This document shows positions 21,487-29,807 of a stretch of 64,000 nucleotides of DNA, one piece after another; within the stretch, counting starts at the first letter, position 1; the number at the start of each line of letters is the position of its first letter. A program made the translations under genes and the position numbers. Origin of the DNA: Paracoccus limosus (GTDB taxonomy: Bacteria; Pseudomonadota; Alphaproteobacteria; Rhodobacterales; Rhodobacteraceae). The stretch lies in the NCBI RefSeq assembly GCF_009711185.1, contig NZ_WMIF01000012.1:42677-106676 (forward strand), written 5' to 3'. The notes under the pieces were generated by a model that was not told the origin of the DNA, did not search any database, and was given only the letters and a program-made list of their open reading frames with translations.

Positions 21487-22329
21487 TCAGACCGCGATGC
21501 CGTTGCGCCCGGCCAGATCGGTAAAGAACTGCCAAGCCACTCGCCCGGAACGCGAACCGCGCGTCGCCTGCCATTCGATGGCTTCGGCGCGCAATTCGTC
21601 CTCGGCAATTTGAATGCCATAGCTGTCGCAATATCCGCGCACCATCGCCAGATATTCGTCCTGCGAGCAGGGATGAAAGCCCAGCCACAGCCCGAAACGA
21701 TCCGACAGAGACACCTTTTCCTCGACCGCCTCGCCGGGCTGGATCGCGGTCGCGCGCTCATTGTCGATCATGTCGCGCGGCATCAGGTGGCGGCGGTTCG
21801 AGGTCGCATACAGGATCACATTCGCCGGCCGCCCGGCGATACCGCCGTCCAGCACCGCCTTGAGCGATTTGTATTGCGTGTCGTCATGGCTGAACGACAG
21901 GTCGTCCGAAAACAGCAGAAAGCGCCGGTCGCTGGCCCGGCCCAGAATGGCGAGCAGCCGCGACACGGAATCCAGATCGTCACGCGCGATCTCGACCAGC
22001 ACCAGCGGCAAGCCCTGCTGGACGGCCTCGGCATGGACCGCCTTGACCAGCGAGCTCTTGCCCATGCCCCGCGCGCCCCAAAGCAAGGCATTGTTGGCGG
22101 CATGGCCTTTGGCGAATTGCAGCGTGTTAGCCAGCAGGGTGTCGCGCGCGCGGTTGATTCCGATCAGCTGGACCAGATCCACCCGGGCCACGCTGGCGAC
22201 CGGCACCAGCCGGTCGGGGTCCGGTTGCCAGACATAGGCAGAGGCCTCGGAAAAGCTGGGTGCCGGCGCCGGGGGCGGCGCCATGCGCTCCAGCGCCTCG
22301 GCAATGCGGCGCATCAGCTTGTCAGCCAT
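21487..22329 (-). CDS. DUF815-family ATP-binding protein
   Basis: A 280-aa P-loop ATPase of the DUF815 family (AAA+-like). Walker A is [11 protein letters not shown], Walker B is in [12 protein letters not shown], and sensor-like [11 protein letters not shown] follows. The cellular role of the family is not established. Its ATG overlaps the tatC stop by eight bases, making it the last gene of tatA-tatB-tatC, so it is made together with the Tat translocase. No membrane span is visible. Confidence 0.85.
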   Translation of the reverse strand: MADKLMRRIAEALERMAPPPAPAPSFSEASAYVWQPDPDRLVPVASVARVDLVQLIGINRARDTLLANTLQFAKGHAANNALLWGARGMGKSSLVKAVHAEAVQQGLPLVLVEIARDDLDSVSRLLAILGRASDRRFLLFSDDLSFSHDDTQYKSLKAVLDGGIAGRPANVILYATSNRRHLMPRDMIDNERATAIQPGEAVEEKVSLSDRFGLWLGFHPCSQDEYLAMVRGYCDSYGIQIAEDELRAEAIEWQATRGSRSGRVAWQFFTDLAGRNGIAV

Positions 22330-23197
22330 CTTGCTGTTCTTTCAGTTCACGTTTCTTTTCAATGCGCCGCACGAGGAAGATCGAAATCTCGTAAAGGCCG
22401 TAGATCACGCTGAACAGCACCACCTGGCTGATCACATCGGGCGGCGTCACCATCGCGGCAAGGATCAGGATCACGATCACCGCATAACGCCGCACGCTCG
22501 CCAGCCCTTCCGAACTGACCAGCCCGGCCTTGCCCATCAGCGTCAGCGCCACGGGCAGCTGGAAGCTGAGGCCAAAGGCCAGGATGAACTTGGTCGTCAG
22601 GGCCAGATATTCCTCGACCGAGCCCTGAAACACGATGCCGGCCCAAGGCGCCTTGGCCGGCCCGCTTGCAGCAGCAGCCACGCCTGACGCAGCGGTCGCG
22701 GCCGTTGTTGCATCATCGGGCAGCGCCAGCGGCCCCTGCTGGAAGCCCAGGAAGAAGTCGAAGGCCCAAGGCAGGATGACGTAATAGGCAAAGGCCGCGC
22801 CCATGATGAACATGACCGGCGAGGCGATCAGGAACGGCAGCAGCGCGTTCTTTTCGCTGCGATACAGGCCCGGGGCGACAAAGCGCCACATCTGATAGCC
22901 AACCACCGGGAATGCCAGCACGAAACCGCCGAAAAAGGCGATGCGCATGGCCACGAAAAAGCCTTCCTGCAGCTTCAGCAGGATCAGCCCGCAGGTTTGG
23001 CCACGCTTTTCCAGCGAATGGCAGATCGGCTGGGTCAGAAAGTCAAAGATCGGATTCCAGACAAAGTAGCAGACGATCATCGCCACGACAAAGGCCAGCA
23101 CCGACCAGATCAGCCGGGTGCGCAGCTCCTTCAGATGCTCGATAAGCGGGGCGGAGCTGTCTTCGATATCGTCGGGCTTCGCGGATTTCGTCGCCAC
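22322..23197 (-). CDS. tatC: Sec-independent protein translocase TatC
   Basis: A 291-aa inner-membrane protein with six predicted spans, the receptor for twin-arginine signal peptides. The cytoplasmic N-terminal block [12 protein letters not shown] and the conserved [11 protein letters not shown] glutamate are present. Between spans 3 and 4 there is an Ala/Thr/Gly-rich insert of about 35 residues (roughly 155-188) that E. coli TatC lacks; it should face the periplasm. The start is GTG at 23195-23197, preceded by AGGAAAGG; an upstream in-frame stretch would overlap tatB and is not supported. Confidence 0.93.
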   Translation of the reverse strand: MATKSAKPDDIEDSSAPLIEHLKELRTRLIWSVLAFVVAMIVCYFVWNPIFDFLTQPICHSLEKRGQTCGLILLKLQEGFFVAMRIAFFGGFVLAFPVVGYQMWRFVAPGLYRSEKNALLPFLIASPVMFIMGAAFAYYVILPWAFDFFLGFQQGPLALPDDATTAATAASGVAAAASGPAKAPWAGIVFQGSVEEYLALTTKFILAFGLSFQLPVALTLMGKAGLVSSEGLASVRRYAVIVILILAAMVTPPDVISQVVLFSVIYGLYEISIFLVRRIEKKRELKEQQDG

Positions 23198-23225
23198 GGC
23201 TGCGGCCTTTCCTGTCTTGTGCGGC

Positions 23226-23720
23226 TCAGGCGTCGCGGTCCTGCCGGCGCACGGCATGCAGCCGGCGACGGCCACCTGCGGTATCGCCGGCATGATCGGC
23301 CGCATCGGCCAGCGGTTCGGCCCGTGGCGCGCTGACGCCGGGCGCCGGCGGCAGGGCATCGCCATCGGTCGGGGGCAGCGGCGCCGAAGGATCCGAGACC
23401 GGCGCCTTGCGCGCGGCTTCCTCGCGCGGGTTAAGCGGGTCCCATTTCTCGAATCGCTCGGTGGCGCGCTCCAGCGCGTCCAGTCCCAGCGCCTTCTTCG
23501 AGGTCAGCGCGTTCACATCCTTCAGCGTCTTGGCGGCATCATCCAGCCCCGAGGCCTTGGCCGCATCTTCCATGGCGCTGGAAAACTCGCGCGCCATGCC
23601 ACGGGCCCGCGCAGTGATCCGGCCCAAGGTGTGAAACAGCTTGGGCAGATCCTCGGGGCCGATCACGATCAGCGCAACCACGCCGATCAGCAGAAGCTCG
23701 CTCCAGCCGACATCGAACAT
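23226..23720 (-). CDS. tatB: Sec-independent protein translocase TatB
   Basis: A 164-aa protein with a short N-terminal membrane span ([20 protein letters not shown]), the [13 protein letters not shown] turn, an amphipathic helix with family glutamates, and a disordered Pro/Ala-rich tail. It forms the substrate-binding complex with TatC. It is 19 bases downstream of tatA and 28 bases upstream of tatC. Confidence 0.93.
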   Translation of the reverse strand: MFDVGWSELLLIGVVALIVIGPEDLPKLFHTLGRITARARGMAREFSSAMEDAAKASGLDDAAKTLKDVNALTSKKALGLDALERATERFEKWDPLNPREEAARKAPVSDPSAPLPPTDGDALPPAPGVSAPRAEPLADAADHAGDTAGGRRRLHAVRRQDRDA

Positions 23721-23739
23721 TTCGGACGCGCGCCGCCGC

Positions 23740-24045
23740 TCAGAGCTTGTTCTGGTCGCCGGGGGTCACGTCGCGCAGGCCGGAATCGGCGGTGATGCGC
23801 GCGCGCTCGGCTTCCAGCTTGGCGCGTTCGGCGGCCAGCTCGGCGCGGGCCTTGGCAATGTCATCGGCCGTTTCGGGCGTGCCATCGGCCTTGTCGCTCT
23901 CTTCCGAGCCTTCCTTCACGCCTTTCTTGAAGGCAGTGATTCCCTTGCCGACCTCACCCATCAGGGACGAGACCTTGCCGCGCCCGAACAGGACCAGAAC
24001 GACGATCGCGATCAGCAAAAGCGCCATGGGAGAAGGTGCGTGCAT
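23740..24045 (-). CDS. tatA: Sec-independent protein translocase TatA
   Basis: A 101-aa protein: one membrane span (PSPMALLLIAIVVLVLFGRG), the FGRGK hinge, an amphipathic helix, then a long charged helix rich in Ala/Glu/Arg (residues 60-84). TatA oligomers form the transport pathway. The ATG at 24043-24045 follows GGAGGT by five bases and excludes a longer reading that has no Tat similarity. First gene of tatABC-DUF815. Confidence 0.93.
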   Translation of the reverse strand: MHAPSPMALLLIAIVVLVLFGRGKVSSLMGEVGKGITAFKKGVKEGSEESDKADGTPETADDIAKARAELAAERAKLEAERARITADSGLRDVTPGDQNKL

Positions 24046-24193
24046 TTGATACCTCCGTGACACGGACCCAGATCCGTGCATCAATAGACTGGCACCGATA
24101 TAGGGGCCCCCGCCCCCGCGCGAAACCCCCAAACGCGTGATTGCACGGCAATGCTTCCCACTGTCGCAGGCGCAGGCCATACTCGGCACCATC

Positions 24194-24820
24194 ATGGACA
24201 AAACCCAGATCGTCAGCGCCTTCGTCACGCTCTTTGTTGTCATCGACCCCATCGGGCTGGTGCCGCTCTTCATCGCCCTGACGCGCAACATGGCGCAGGC
24301 GCAGCGCCGCCGCATCGGCTGGCGCGCGCTCGGTATCGCTGCGGCGCTGATGACCCTCTTTGGCCTTGCCGGGGAATCGATCCTGCACGGCATCGGCATC
24401 TCGCTGCCGGCCTTCCGCATCGCCGGCGGCATCCTGCTGCTGCTCACCGCCTTCGACATGCTTTTCGAGCGCCGGACCGAACGCCGCGAGGGCCAGACCC
24501 AGGGCGCGGTCGGAGATCAGGATCACGACGACCCTTCGGTCTTTCCGCTGGCCACGCCGCTGCTGGCCGGGCCCGGCGCGCTGGCCTCGATGATCCTGCT
24601 GATGAACCAGAACGACAGCGCCGCGCATACGGCGATGATCCTGCTGGCCATGCTGGCGGTGCTGGGAATCGTCGCGATGCTGTTTGCGCTGGCGGGGCCC
24701 ATCGCGCATCTCTTGGGACGGACGGGCACGATGGTGCTGACCCGGCTCTTCGGGATGCTGCTCGCGGCGTTGTCGGTGCAGTTCGTCATCGACGGGCTTG
24801 CCGGATCGGGGCTGTTCTGA
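24194..24820 (+). CDS. MarC-family inner-membrane protein
   Basis: A 208-aa protein with about six membrane spans, in the MarC (UPF0056) family: FVTLFVVIDPIGLVPLFIAL at the start and FPLATPLLAGPGALASMILL in the middle are family blocks. No transport substrate is established for the family. It is divergent from tatA. Its stop codon shares one base with the following ATG (TGATG), so the next gene is coupled to it. Confidence 0.88.
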   Translation: MDKTQIVSAFVTLFVVIDPIGLVPLFIALTRNMAQAQRRRIGWRALGIAAALMTLFGLAGESILHGIGISLPAFRIAGGILLLLTAFDMLFERRTERREGQTQGAVGDQDHDDPSVFPLATPLLAGPGALASMILLMNQNDSAAHTAMILLAMLAVLGIVAMLFALAGPIAHLLGRTGTMVLTRLFGMLLAALSVQFVIDGLAGSGLF

Positions 24821-25392
24821 TGCCCGATCCCGGCCGGCTGATCTACCTGCTGCTCCTGCTCTTCGCCGTCGGCGGCTTTCTGGTCTTCGAATTTGCCGCA
24901 AGGCCGGGGCGCACGCTGCGTCAGGCGGCGGCCTGGCTGATGATCTTTCTTGGCGTGATCGCCCTTGCCGGGCTCTGGCAGGACATTCGCCACAGCATCG
25001 CGCCCGGCACGCGCATGCTCGATGGCGGCCGCATCGAGGTGCCGATGGCCGCCGACGGGCATTTCCGTCTGACCGCCACGGTCAACGGCGCGCCGATACC
25101 CTTCGTGATCGACACCGGCGCCACCACCATCGCGCTCGCCCCCGCCGATGCGCGCCGCGCCGGCATCGACCCGCAGCGCCTGTCCTATCTGGGTGAGGCG
25201 CGGACCGCGAACGGCACCGTCCAGACTGCGACGGTCATCCTCGACAGCCTCGCCATCGGCGAGATCCGCGACGAACATGTGCCGGCGCTGGTGCTGCGCT
25301 CGGGGCTCGACATGTCGCTGATGGGCATGTCCTACCTGTCGCGCTTCGCCCGCGTCAGCATCGAGGGCGAGCGTCTGGTCCTCGAACGCTGA
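24820..25392 (+). CDS. Membrane-anchored retropepsin-like aspartic protease
   Basis: A 190-aa protein with two N-terminal membrane spans (LIYLLLLLFAVGGFLVFEF and AAWLMIFLGVIALAGLW) and a C-terminal single-lobe aspartyl protease domain (clan AA, TIGR02281 type) with the catalytic motif VIDTGATTIAL. It would act as a dimer on the periplasmic face. The ATG overlaps the marC stop. Substrate unknown. Confidence 0.85.
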   Translation: MPDPGRLIYLLLLLFAVGGFLVFEFAARPGRTLRQAAAWLMIFLGVIALAGLWQDIRHSIAPGTRMLDGGRIEVPMAADGHFRLTATVNGAPIPFVIDTGATTIALAPADARRAGIDPQRLSYLGEARTANGTVQTATVILDSLAIGEIRDEHVPALVLRSGLDMSLMGMSYLSRFARVSIEGERLVLER

Positions 25393-25396
25393 TCCG

Positions 25397-25483
25397 CTTC
25401 TTTCGTGCCCAAATATCCCGGGGACGAGGAGCGGAAAAAGCTCGGCCAGAGCTTTTTCCGCGACGAAGGGGGGCAGAGCCCCC
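25397..25483 (-). repeat. Modular intergenic repeat, copy 2 (A/T-stem type, inverted)
   Basis: Read on the minus strand: the GGGGGCTCTGCCCCC palindrome, a perfect 13-base hairpin (25431-25443 with 25449-25461, GCGGAAAAAGCTC/GAGCTTTTTCCGC), then CCCCGGGATATTTGGG and CACGAAAGAAG. It fills the space between two convergent genes, the aspartic protease and holC, where it may end transcription from both sides. Confidence 0.85.
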
Positions 25484-25503
25484 GGCCGCCGGCGCCACCG
25501 GTG

Positions 25504-25953
25504 CTATTGCTTGCGCTCCCAGCGCCCGCCGGCCTCGGACCAATATTCCGCCGCAGCCCCGGCCGCCTTCAGCGCCCGCCATTGGCCGCGCGCGCGCTCC
25601 AACGCTGCCGGGTCATTGCCGTCGAACAGGATGCAGACCCGCTCCAGCCGCCCGACCTCGTCCGCGGCGACCTCGGCTCCGTCCAGTGCGATCAGACAGG
25701 CGGGGGCGTTGCCGGCCACCTGCCCCCCGACGGTCAGCAGCACCGGCTGGCGGGCATCATGCGGCCCGCCGGCCAGCCCATGCGGCAGGAACCCGTCGCC
25801 CTGCCACAGGCCTTCGTCCAGCGCCATCTGGGCGGCGCGGTCCCTGCCCCTCAGCTCGATCCGCCAGCCGGCCTGCAGGCTCTTGCCGATCAGCGCCGGC
25901 AACAGCTGCCCCGGCCCCGAGCGGGTCAGGTGATAGAACAGGGCCGCGCCCAT
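25504..25953 (-). CDS. holC: DNA polymerase III subunit chi
   Basis: A 149-aa protein of the HolC family, which links the clamp loader to single-strand-binding protein. The start ALFYHLTRSGPGQLLPALIG and the end AGGRWERKQ fit the family. It is immediately downstream of pepA, one base from its stop, so the two are in one transcript. This pepA-holC order is common in proteobacteria. Confidence 0.88.
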   Translation of the reverse strand: MGAALFYHLTRSGPGQLLPALIGKSLQAGWRIELRGRDRAAQMALDEGLWQGDGFLPHGLAGGPHDARQPVLLTVGGQVAGNAPACLIALDGAEVAADEVGRLERVCILFDGNDPAALERARGQWRALKAAGAAAEYWSEAGGRWERKQ

Positions 25954-25954
25954 C

Positions 25955-27427
25955 TCAGCGCGCCTCGAACCCGTCGCGGATCAGCCGGTCCAGCGTCGCC
26001 ACGCCCCAGCCCGAGGCCCCTTTCGGCGCCAGATCCCCGCCCGAAGGCGGCAACGCCACCCCGGCGATATCCAGATGGATCCAAGGCGTTCCCTCGCGCA
26101 CGAAGCGTTGCAGGAACTGCGCGGCGGTGACCGATCCCGCCGGGCGACCGCCGGTGTTCTTGATATCGGCCAGCCGCGAGTCGATCAGCTTGTCATAGGC
26201 CGGCGCCAGCGGCATGCGCCACGCCCCCTCGCCCTCGGCTTCGGCCGCCGCCAGCAGCTTGCCGGCAAAGGCGTCGTCATTCGAAAACACCCCGGCCTTG
26301 TCATGGCCCAGCGCGATGATGATCGCCCCGGTCAGCGTCGCCAGATCCACCATGGCCACAGGCTTGAAGCGTTCCTGCGCATACCACAGCACGTCGGCCA
26401 GCACGAGCCGGCCCTCGGCATCGGTATTGATGACCTCGATCGTGTCGCCCTTCATCGACTTCACGATATCGCCGGGACGCTGGGCGCGGCCGTCGGGCAT
26501 GTTCTCGACCAGACCGACCAGACCGACGACATTGGCCTTGGCCCGGCGCAGCGCCAGCGTGCGCATGACACCCGCCACGACGCCCGCGCCGCCCATGTCC
26601 ATGGTCATCTCTTCCATGCCGGCGGCCGGCTTGATTGAGATGCCGCCGGTGTCAAAGACCACGCCCTTGCCGATCAGCGCCAAGGGCGCCTCGTCGCCGC
26701 CGCCGTTCCAGCGCATCACCACCACCTTGGAGGGGCTCTCCGAGCCCTGCCCCACCGCCAGCAGCGCGCGCAGGCCCAGCCGTGCCAGCTCGTCCTCGTC
26801 CAGCACCTCGACGTCGAGCCCCAGCTCGCGCATGGCCAACAGGCGGTCGGCGAAATCGCTGGTGGTCAGCACGTTCGCCGGTTCGTTCACCAGATCGCGG
26901 GTAAAGAACACGCCTTCGGCCAGCGCAGCACCGTCGCTGGCGGCACTGGCCAGCGCCTCGGGGTCGCGATGCATGAAGCTGACCTTGCCGCGAACCGAGG
27001 TCTCGTCCCCGTCCTTTTGCGACTTGTAGGCCGAGAAATCATAGGCGCGCAGCGCCAGCCCCAGCGCCACTTCGGCCGCGCGCGGGTGATCTTGCGACAG
27101 CACGGTCACACCGGCCTTGCCCAGCCGGGCGCCGATGGCACCACCGGCGCGGCGCGCGGTCACGGCATCGGTCTTGCGCGGCAGCGCCACCAGCTGCAGC
27201 GCCTCGGCGGCCATGCCGGCGGGAAAGGACAGCTCCAGCGCCTTGCCGGGCTTGACCGCCTTCCATGCGTCCGAGGCCAGCGCCCGCACCACCGCCTCGC
27301 GCGTCGGGCGCGGCAGGCCCGCCGGCAGGCGGCCGCCTTCCTGCACGAGGATCGCGATGCGCCCGTCGCGCGCGGCAAGCCCCTCGTTTTCCGCCGGGAT
27401 GAAAGAGATTTCCACAGGATGGCTCAT
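25955..27427 (-). CDS. pepA: Leucyl aminopeptidase (M17)
   Basis: A 490-aa cytosolic metallopeptidase that removes N-terminal residues. The catalytic C-terminal half has the two-metal site blocks GKGVVFDTGGISIKPAAGM and NTDAEGRLVLADVLWYA. Length is normal for the family. The ATG at 27425-27427 starts at MSHPVEISF; a longer upstream reading has no support. Divergent from lptF. Confidence 0.95.
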   Translation of the reverse strand: MSHPVEISFIPAENEGLAARDGRIAILVQEGGRLPAGLPRPTREAVVRALASDAWKAVKPGKALELSFPAGMAAEALQLVALPRKTDAVTARRAGGAIGARLGKAGVTVLSQDHPRAAEVALGLALRAYDFSAYKSQKDGDETSVRGKVSFMHRDPEALASAASDGAALAEGVFFTRDLVNEPANVLTTSDFADRLLAMRELGLDVEVLDEDELARLGLRALLAVGQGSESPSKVVVMRWNGGGDEAPLALIGKGVVFDTGGISIKPAAGMEEMTMDMGGAGVVAGVMRTLALRRAKANVVGLVGLVENMPDGRAQRPGDIVKSMKGDTIEVINTDAEGRLVLADVLWYAQERFKPVAMVDLATLTGAIIIALGHDKAGVFSNDDAFAGKLLAAAEAEGEGAWRMPLAPAYDKLIDSRLADIKNTGGRPAGSVTAAQFLQRFVREGTPWIHLDIAGVALPPSGGDLAPKGASGWGVATLDRLIRDGFEAR

Positions 27428-27522
27428 CGGTCCGCCTCTTTTTATGCGTCGTTCCCGGGGGAAACTAGTCACGCCGCCGCCTCTTGACCAGCCGGGGGTT
27501 TCGCAATTCAGGCCAAGGAGCT

Positions 27523-28689
27523 ATGCAATCGGATGACCCCGCCGCAGCCGCCCCGGATTCCATGTCCCGCATCGACCGTTATATCCTGTCGCAGTTCCTG
27601 ACGCTGTTCGGGTTCTTTGCGCTGGTTCTCGTCTCGGTCTACTGGATCAACCGGGCGGTTTCGCTGTTCGAGCAGCTGATTTCGGACGGGCAGACCGCAT
27701 TGGTGGTGCTGGAGTTCACCGCGCTGACGCTGCCTCTGGTGATCTCGGTCGTGCTGCCGATCGCGGCCTTTGCCGCCACCGCCTATGGCACCAACCGGCT
27801 GTCGGGCGAATCCGAGCTGGTGGCGATGCAGGCGGCGGGTATGTCGCCATGGCGGCTGGCGCGGCCGGTGCTGATGTTCGGTGTTCTGGTGGCGCTGATG
27901 GTGGCGCTGCTGGTCCATGCGCTGGTGCCCATGGCCCGCGCCCGCATGACCGAGCGTCAGGCCCAGATCGCCCAGAATGTCACCGCGCAATTCCTGCGCG
28001 CCGGCGCCTTTCAGTTCCCGGTGGACGGGGTGACGCTTTACATCCGCGATATCGCCAGCGACGGCCGGTTGCAGGACTTCTATCTGGAGGATGCGCGCAA
28101 TCCGCAGAACCAGACCACCTATACCGCCACCGAGGCGCTGATGGTGCGCACCGATGCCGGCGCGCGGCTGGTGCTGCTGCAGGGTATGGCGCAGAACCTG
28201 CGTCTGACCGACGGCGAGCAGCGGCTGTCGGTGACGCGTTTCGATGAGCTGGCCTATGATCTGGCCAGTCTGGTCGGCAATCCCGCCGCCCGGCGTCAGG
28301 ATCTGCGCGCCTATTCGACGCTGCGCCTGCTGCATCCCGACGCCGAGCTTCTGGCCGCAACCGGCGCCAGCGCCGATAAGGCCAAGGCCGAGGCGCATGG
28401 CCGCCTTGCCAAGCCGCTGCAGGCCCCGGTCGCGGCCATGCTGGGCTTTGCCATGCTGCTCTTGGGCGGTTTCAGCCGCTTTGGCGTCTGGCGTCAGGTG
28501 ATCTGGGCGGTGATGGCGCTGATCTTTGTGCAATTTCTGGTGACGGCAGCCGAAAATCAGGTGGCGCACGACGCCAGCCGCTGGCCGCTGATCTATGCCC
28601 CGGCGCTGGTCGGCGCGCTGATCTGCGCGCTGGTGCTGTGGCTTGCCGCCCGGCCGCGCGGCCGCCGGCGCAGGAGGGCTGCCGCATGA
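27523..28689 (+). CDS. lptF: LPS export permease LptF
   Basis: A 388-aa YjgP/YjgQ-type permease of the LptBFG transporter that extracts lipopolysaccharide from the inner membrane. It has N-terminal spans (YILSQFLTLFGFFALVLVS), the periplasmic jellyroll domain, and three C-terminal spans. AAGGAG at 27514-27519 sets the start at 27523. Followed by lptG with a four-base ATGA overlap. Confidence 0.93.
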   Translation: MQSDDPAAAAPDSMSRIDRYILSQFLTLFGFFALVLVSVYWINRAVSLFEQLISDGQTALVVLEFTALTLPLVISVVLPIAAFAATAYGTNRLSGESELVAMQAAGMSPWRLARPVLMFGVLVALMVALLVHALVPMARARMTERQAQIAQNVTAQFLRAGAFQFPVDGVTLYIRDIASDGRLQDFYLEDARNPQNQTTYTATEALMVRTDAGARLVLLQGMAQNLRLTDGEQRLSVTRFDELAYDLASLVGNPAARRQDLRAYSTLRLLHPDAELLAATGASADKAKAEAHGRLAKPLQAPVAAMLGFAMLLLGGFSRFGVWRQVIWAVMALIFVQFLVTAAENQVAHDASRWPLIYAPALVGALICALVLWLAARPRGRRRRRAAA

Positions 28690-29807
28690 TCCTGTCCGCA
28701 TATGTCGCCCGGCGTTTCCTGCGGCTGCTTCTGATGATCGCGGCCATCTTCGGGGCGATCCTGTTTCTGATCGACATCGTCGAGCAGATCCGGCGTTTTT
28801 CGGGCCAAGGCATCGGGCTGGCGGGCGCGGCGGGGCTGTCGGCGCTGAACATCACCGGCAGCTTTTATTCGATCCTGCCGCTGATCACCGTGCTGGCCGG
28901 GATCGCGCTGTTTCTCAGCATGTCGCGCAGCTCGGAACTGGTGGCGATCCGTGCCTCGGGGCGCTCGGGGATCCGGGTGCTGGCCGCGCCGGCGCTTGCG
29001 GCGGCCCTGGCCGGGGCTCTTTGCGTGGCGGTGGTGAACCCGATGGTCGCGGCCACCGCCAAACGCTATGACGCCGCCGTGGCCCGGATCGAAAGCGACA
29101 ACGGCCAGACCGTCAGCCTGTCGGACGATGCCGTCTGGCTGCGTCAGGCGCTGTCGACCCAGAACGCCGATGGCAGCCGCACCCAGGGTCAGGTGGTGAT
29201 CCGCGCCAACCGCGCCAGCCCGGATGCGACCACGCTTTACGATGCCACCTTCATGGTCTTTGCCCCCGACACAGGCCCGACCCGGCGCATCGACGCCCGC
29301 GAGGCCCGGCTGGCCAGCGGTGCATGGCAGCTGACCGACGTCAAGGAATGGCCGCTGACCGAGATGAACCCCGAGGCCATGGCCAAGACCATGTCGCAGC
29401 TGGAGCTGCCGACCGATCTGACTGCCGCGCGCATCCGCGACAGCTTTGGCCGGCCCGAGGCGATTCCGATCTGGCAACTGCCCGGCTTTATCAAGGGGCT
29501 GGAACGCGCCGGCTTTTCGGCGCAGCGCCACAAGGTCTGGCTGCAGATGGAATTGGCGCGGCCGCTCTTGATGGCGGCGATGGTGGCCATTGCCGCCGCC
29601 TTCACGATGCGGCACATGCGCGGCAGAAAGATGGGCATGCTGGTGCTGGGGGCCTTTGGCTGCGGCATCGGGCTGTTCTTCCTGCGCAATCTGGCGCAGG
29701 TGCTGGGTGATAATGGCGGCATCCCCCCGGTTCTGGCCGGATGGGCGCCGCCCGTTGCGGCGCTGCTCTTTGCGCTGGGGGCATTGTTGCGGCTGGAGGA
29801 CGGATGA
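28686..29807 (+). CDS. lptG: LPS export permease LptG
   Basis: A 373-aa partner of LptF with the same architecture: N-terminal spans (RFLRLLLMIAAIFGAILFLI), a periplasmic domain, and C-terminal spans. The ATG overlaps the lptF stop, and its own stop overlaps the lptD start region, so lptF-lptG-lptD are translationally linked. The LptB ATPase is not in this window. Confidence 0.93.
   Translation: MILSAYVARRFLRLLLMIAAIFGAILFLIDIVEQIRRFSGQGIGLAGAAGLSALNITGSFYSILPLITVLAGIALFLSMSRSSELVAIRASGRSGIRVLAAPALAAALAGALCVAVVNPMVAATAKRYDAAVARIESDNGQTVSLSDDAVWLRQALSTQNADGSRTQGQVVIRANRASPDATTLYDATFMVFAPDTGPTRRIDAREARLASGAWQLTDVKEWPLTEMNPEAMAKTMSQLELPTDLTAARIRDSFGRPEAIPIWQLPGFIKGLERAGFSAQRHKVWLQMELARPLLMAAMVAIAAAFTMRHMRGRKMGMLVLGAFGCGIGLFFLRNLAQVLGDNGGIPPVLAGWAPPVAALLFALGALLRLEDG

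Noticed and set aside
25431..25461. Stand-alone terminator between the aspartic protease and holC
   Set aside because: The hairpin is the variable middle of the repeated element and the T's are in the stem, with no T run after it. It may still stop transcription but is annotated as part of the repeat.
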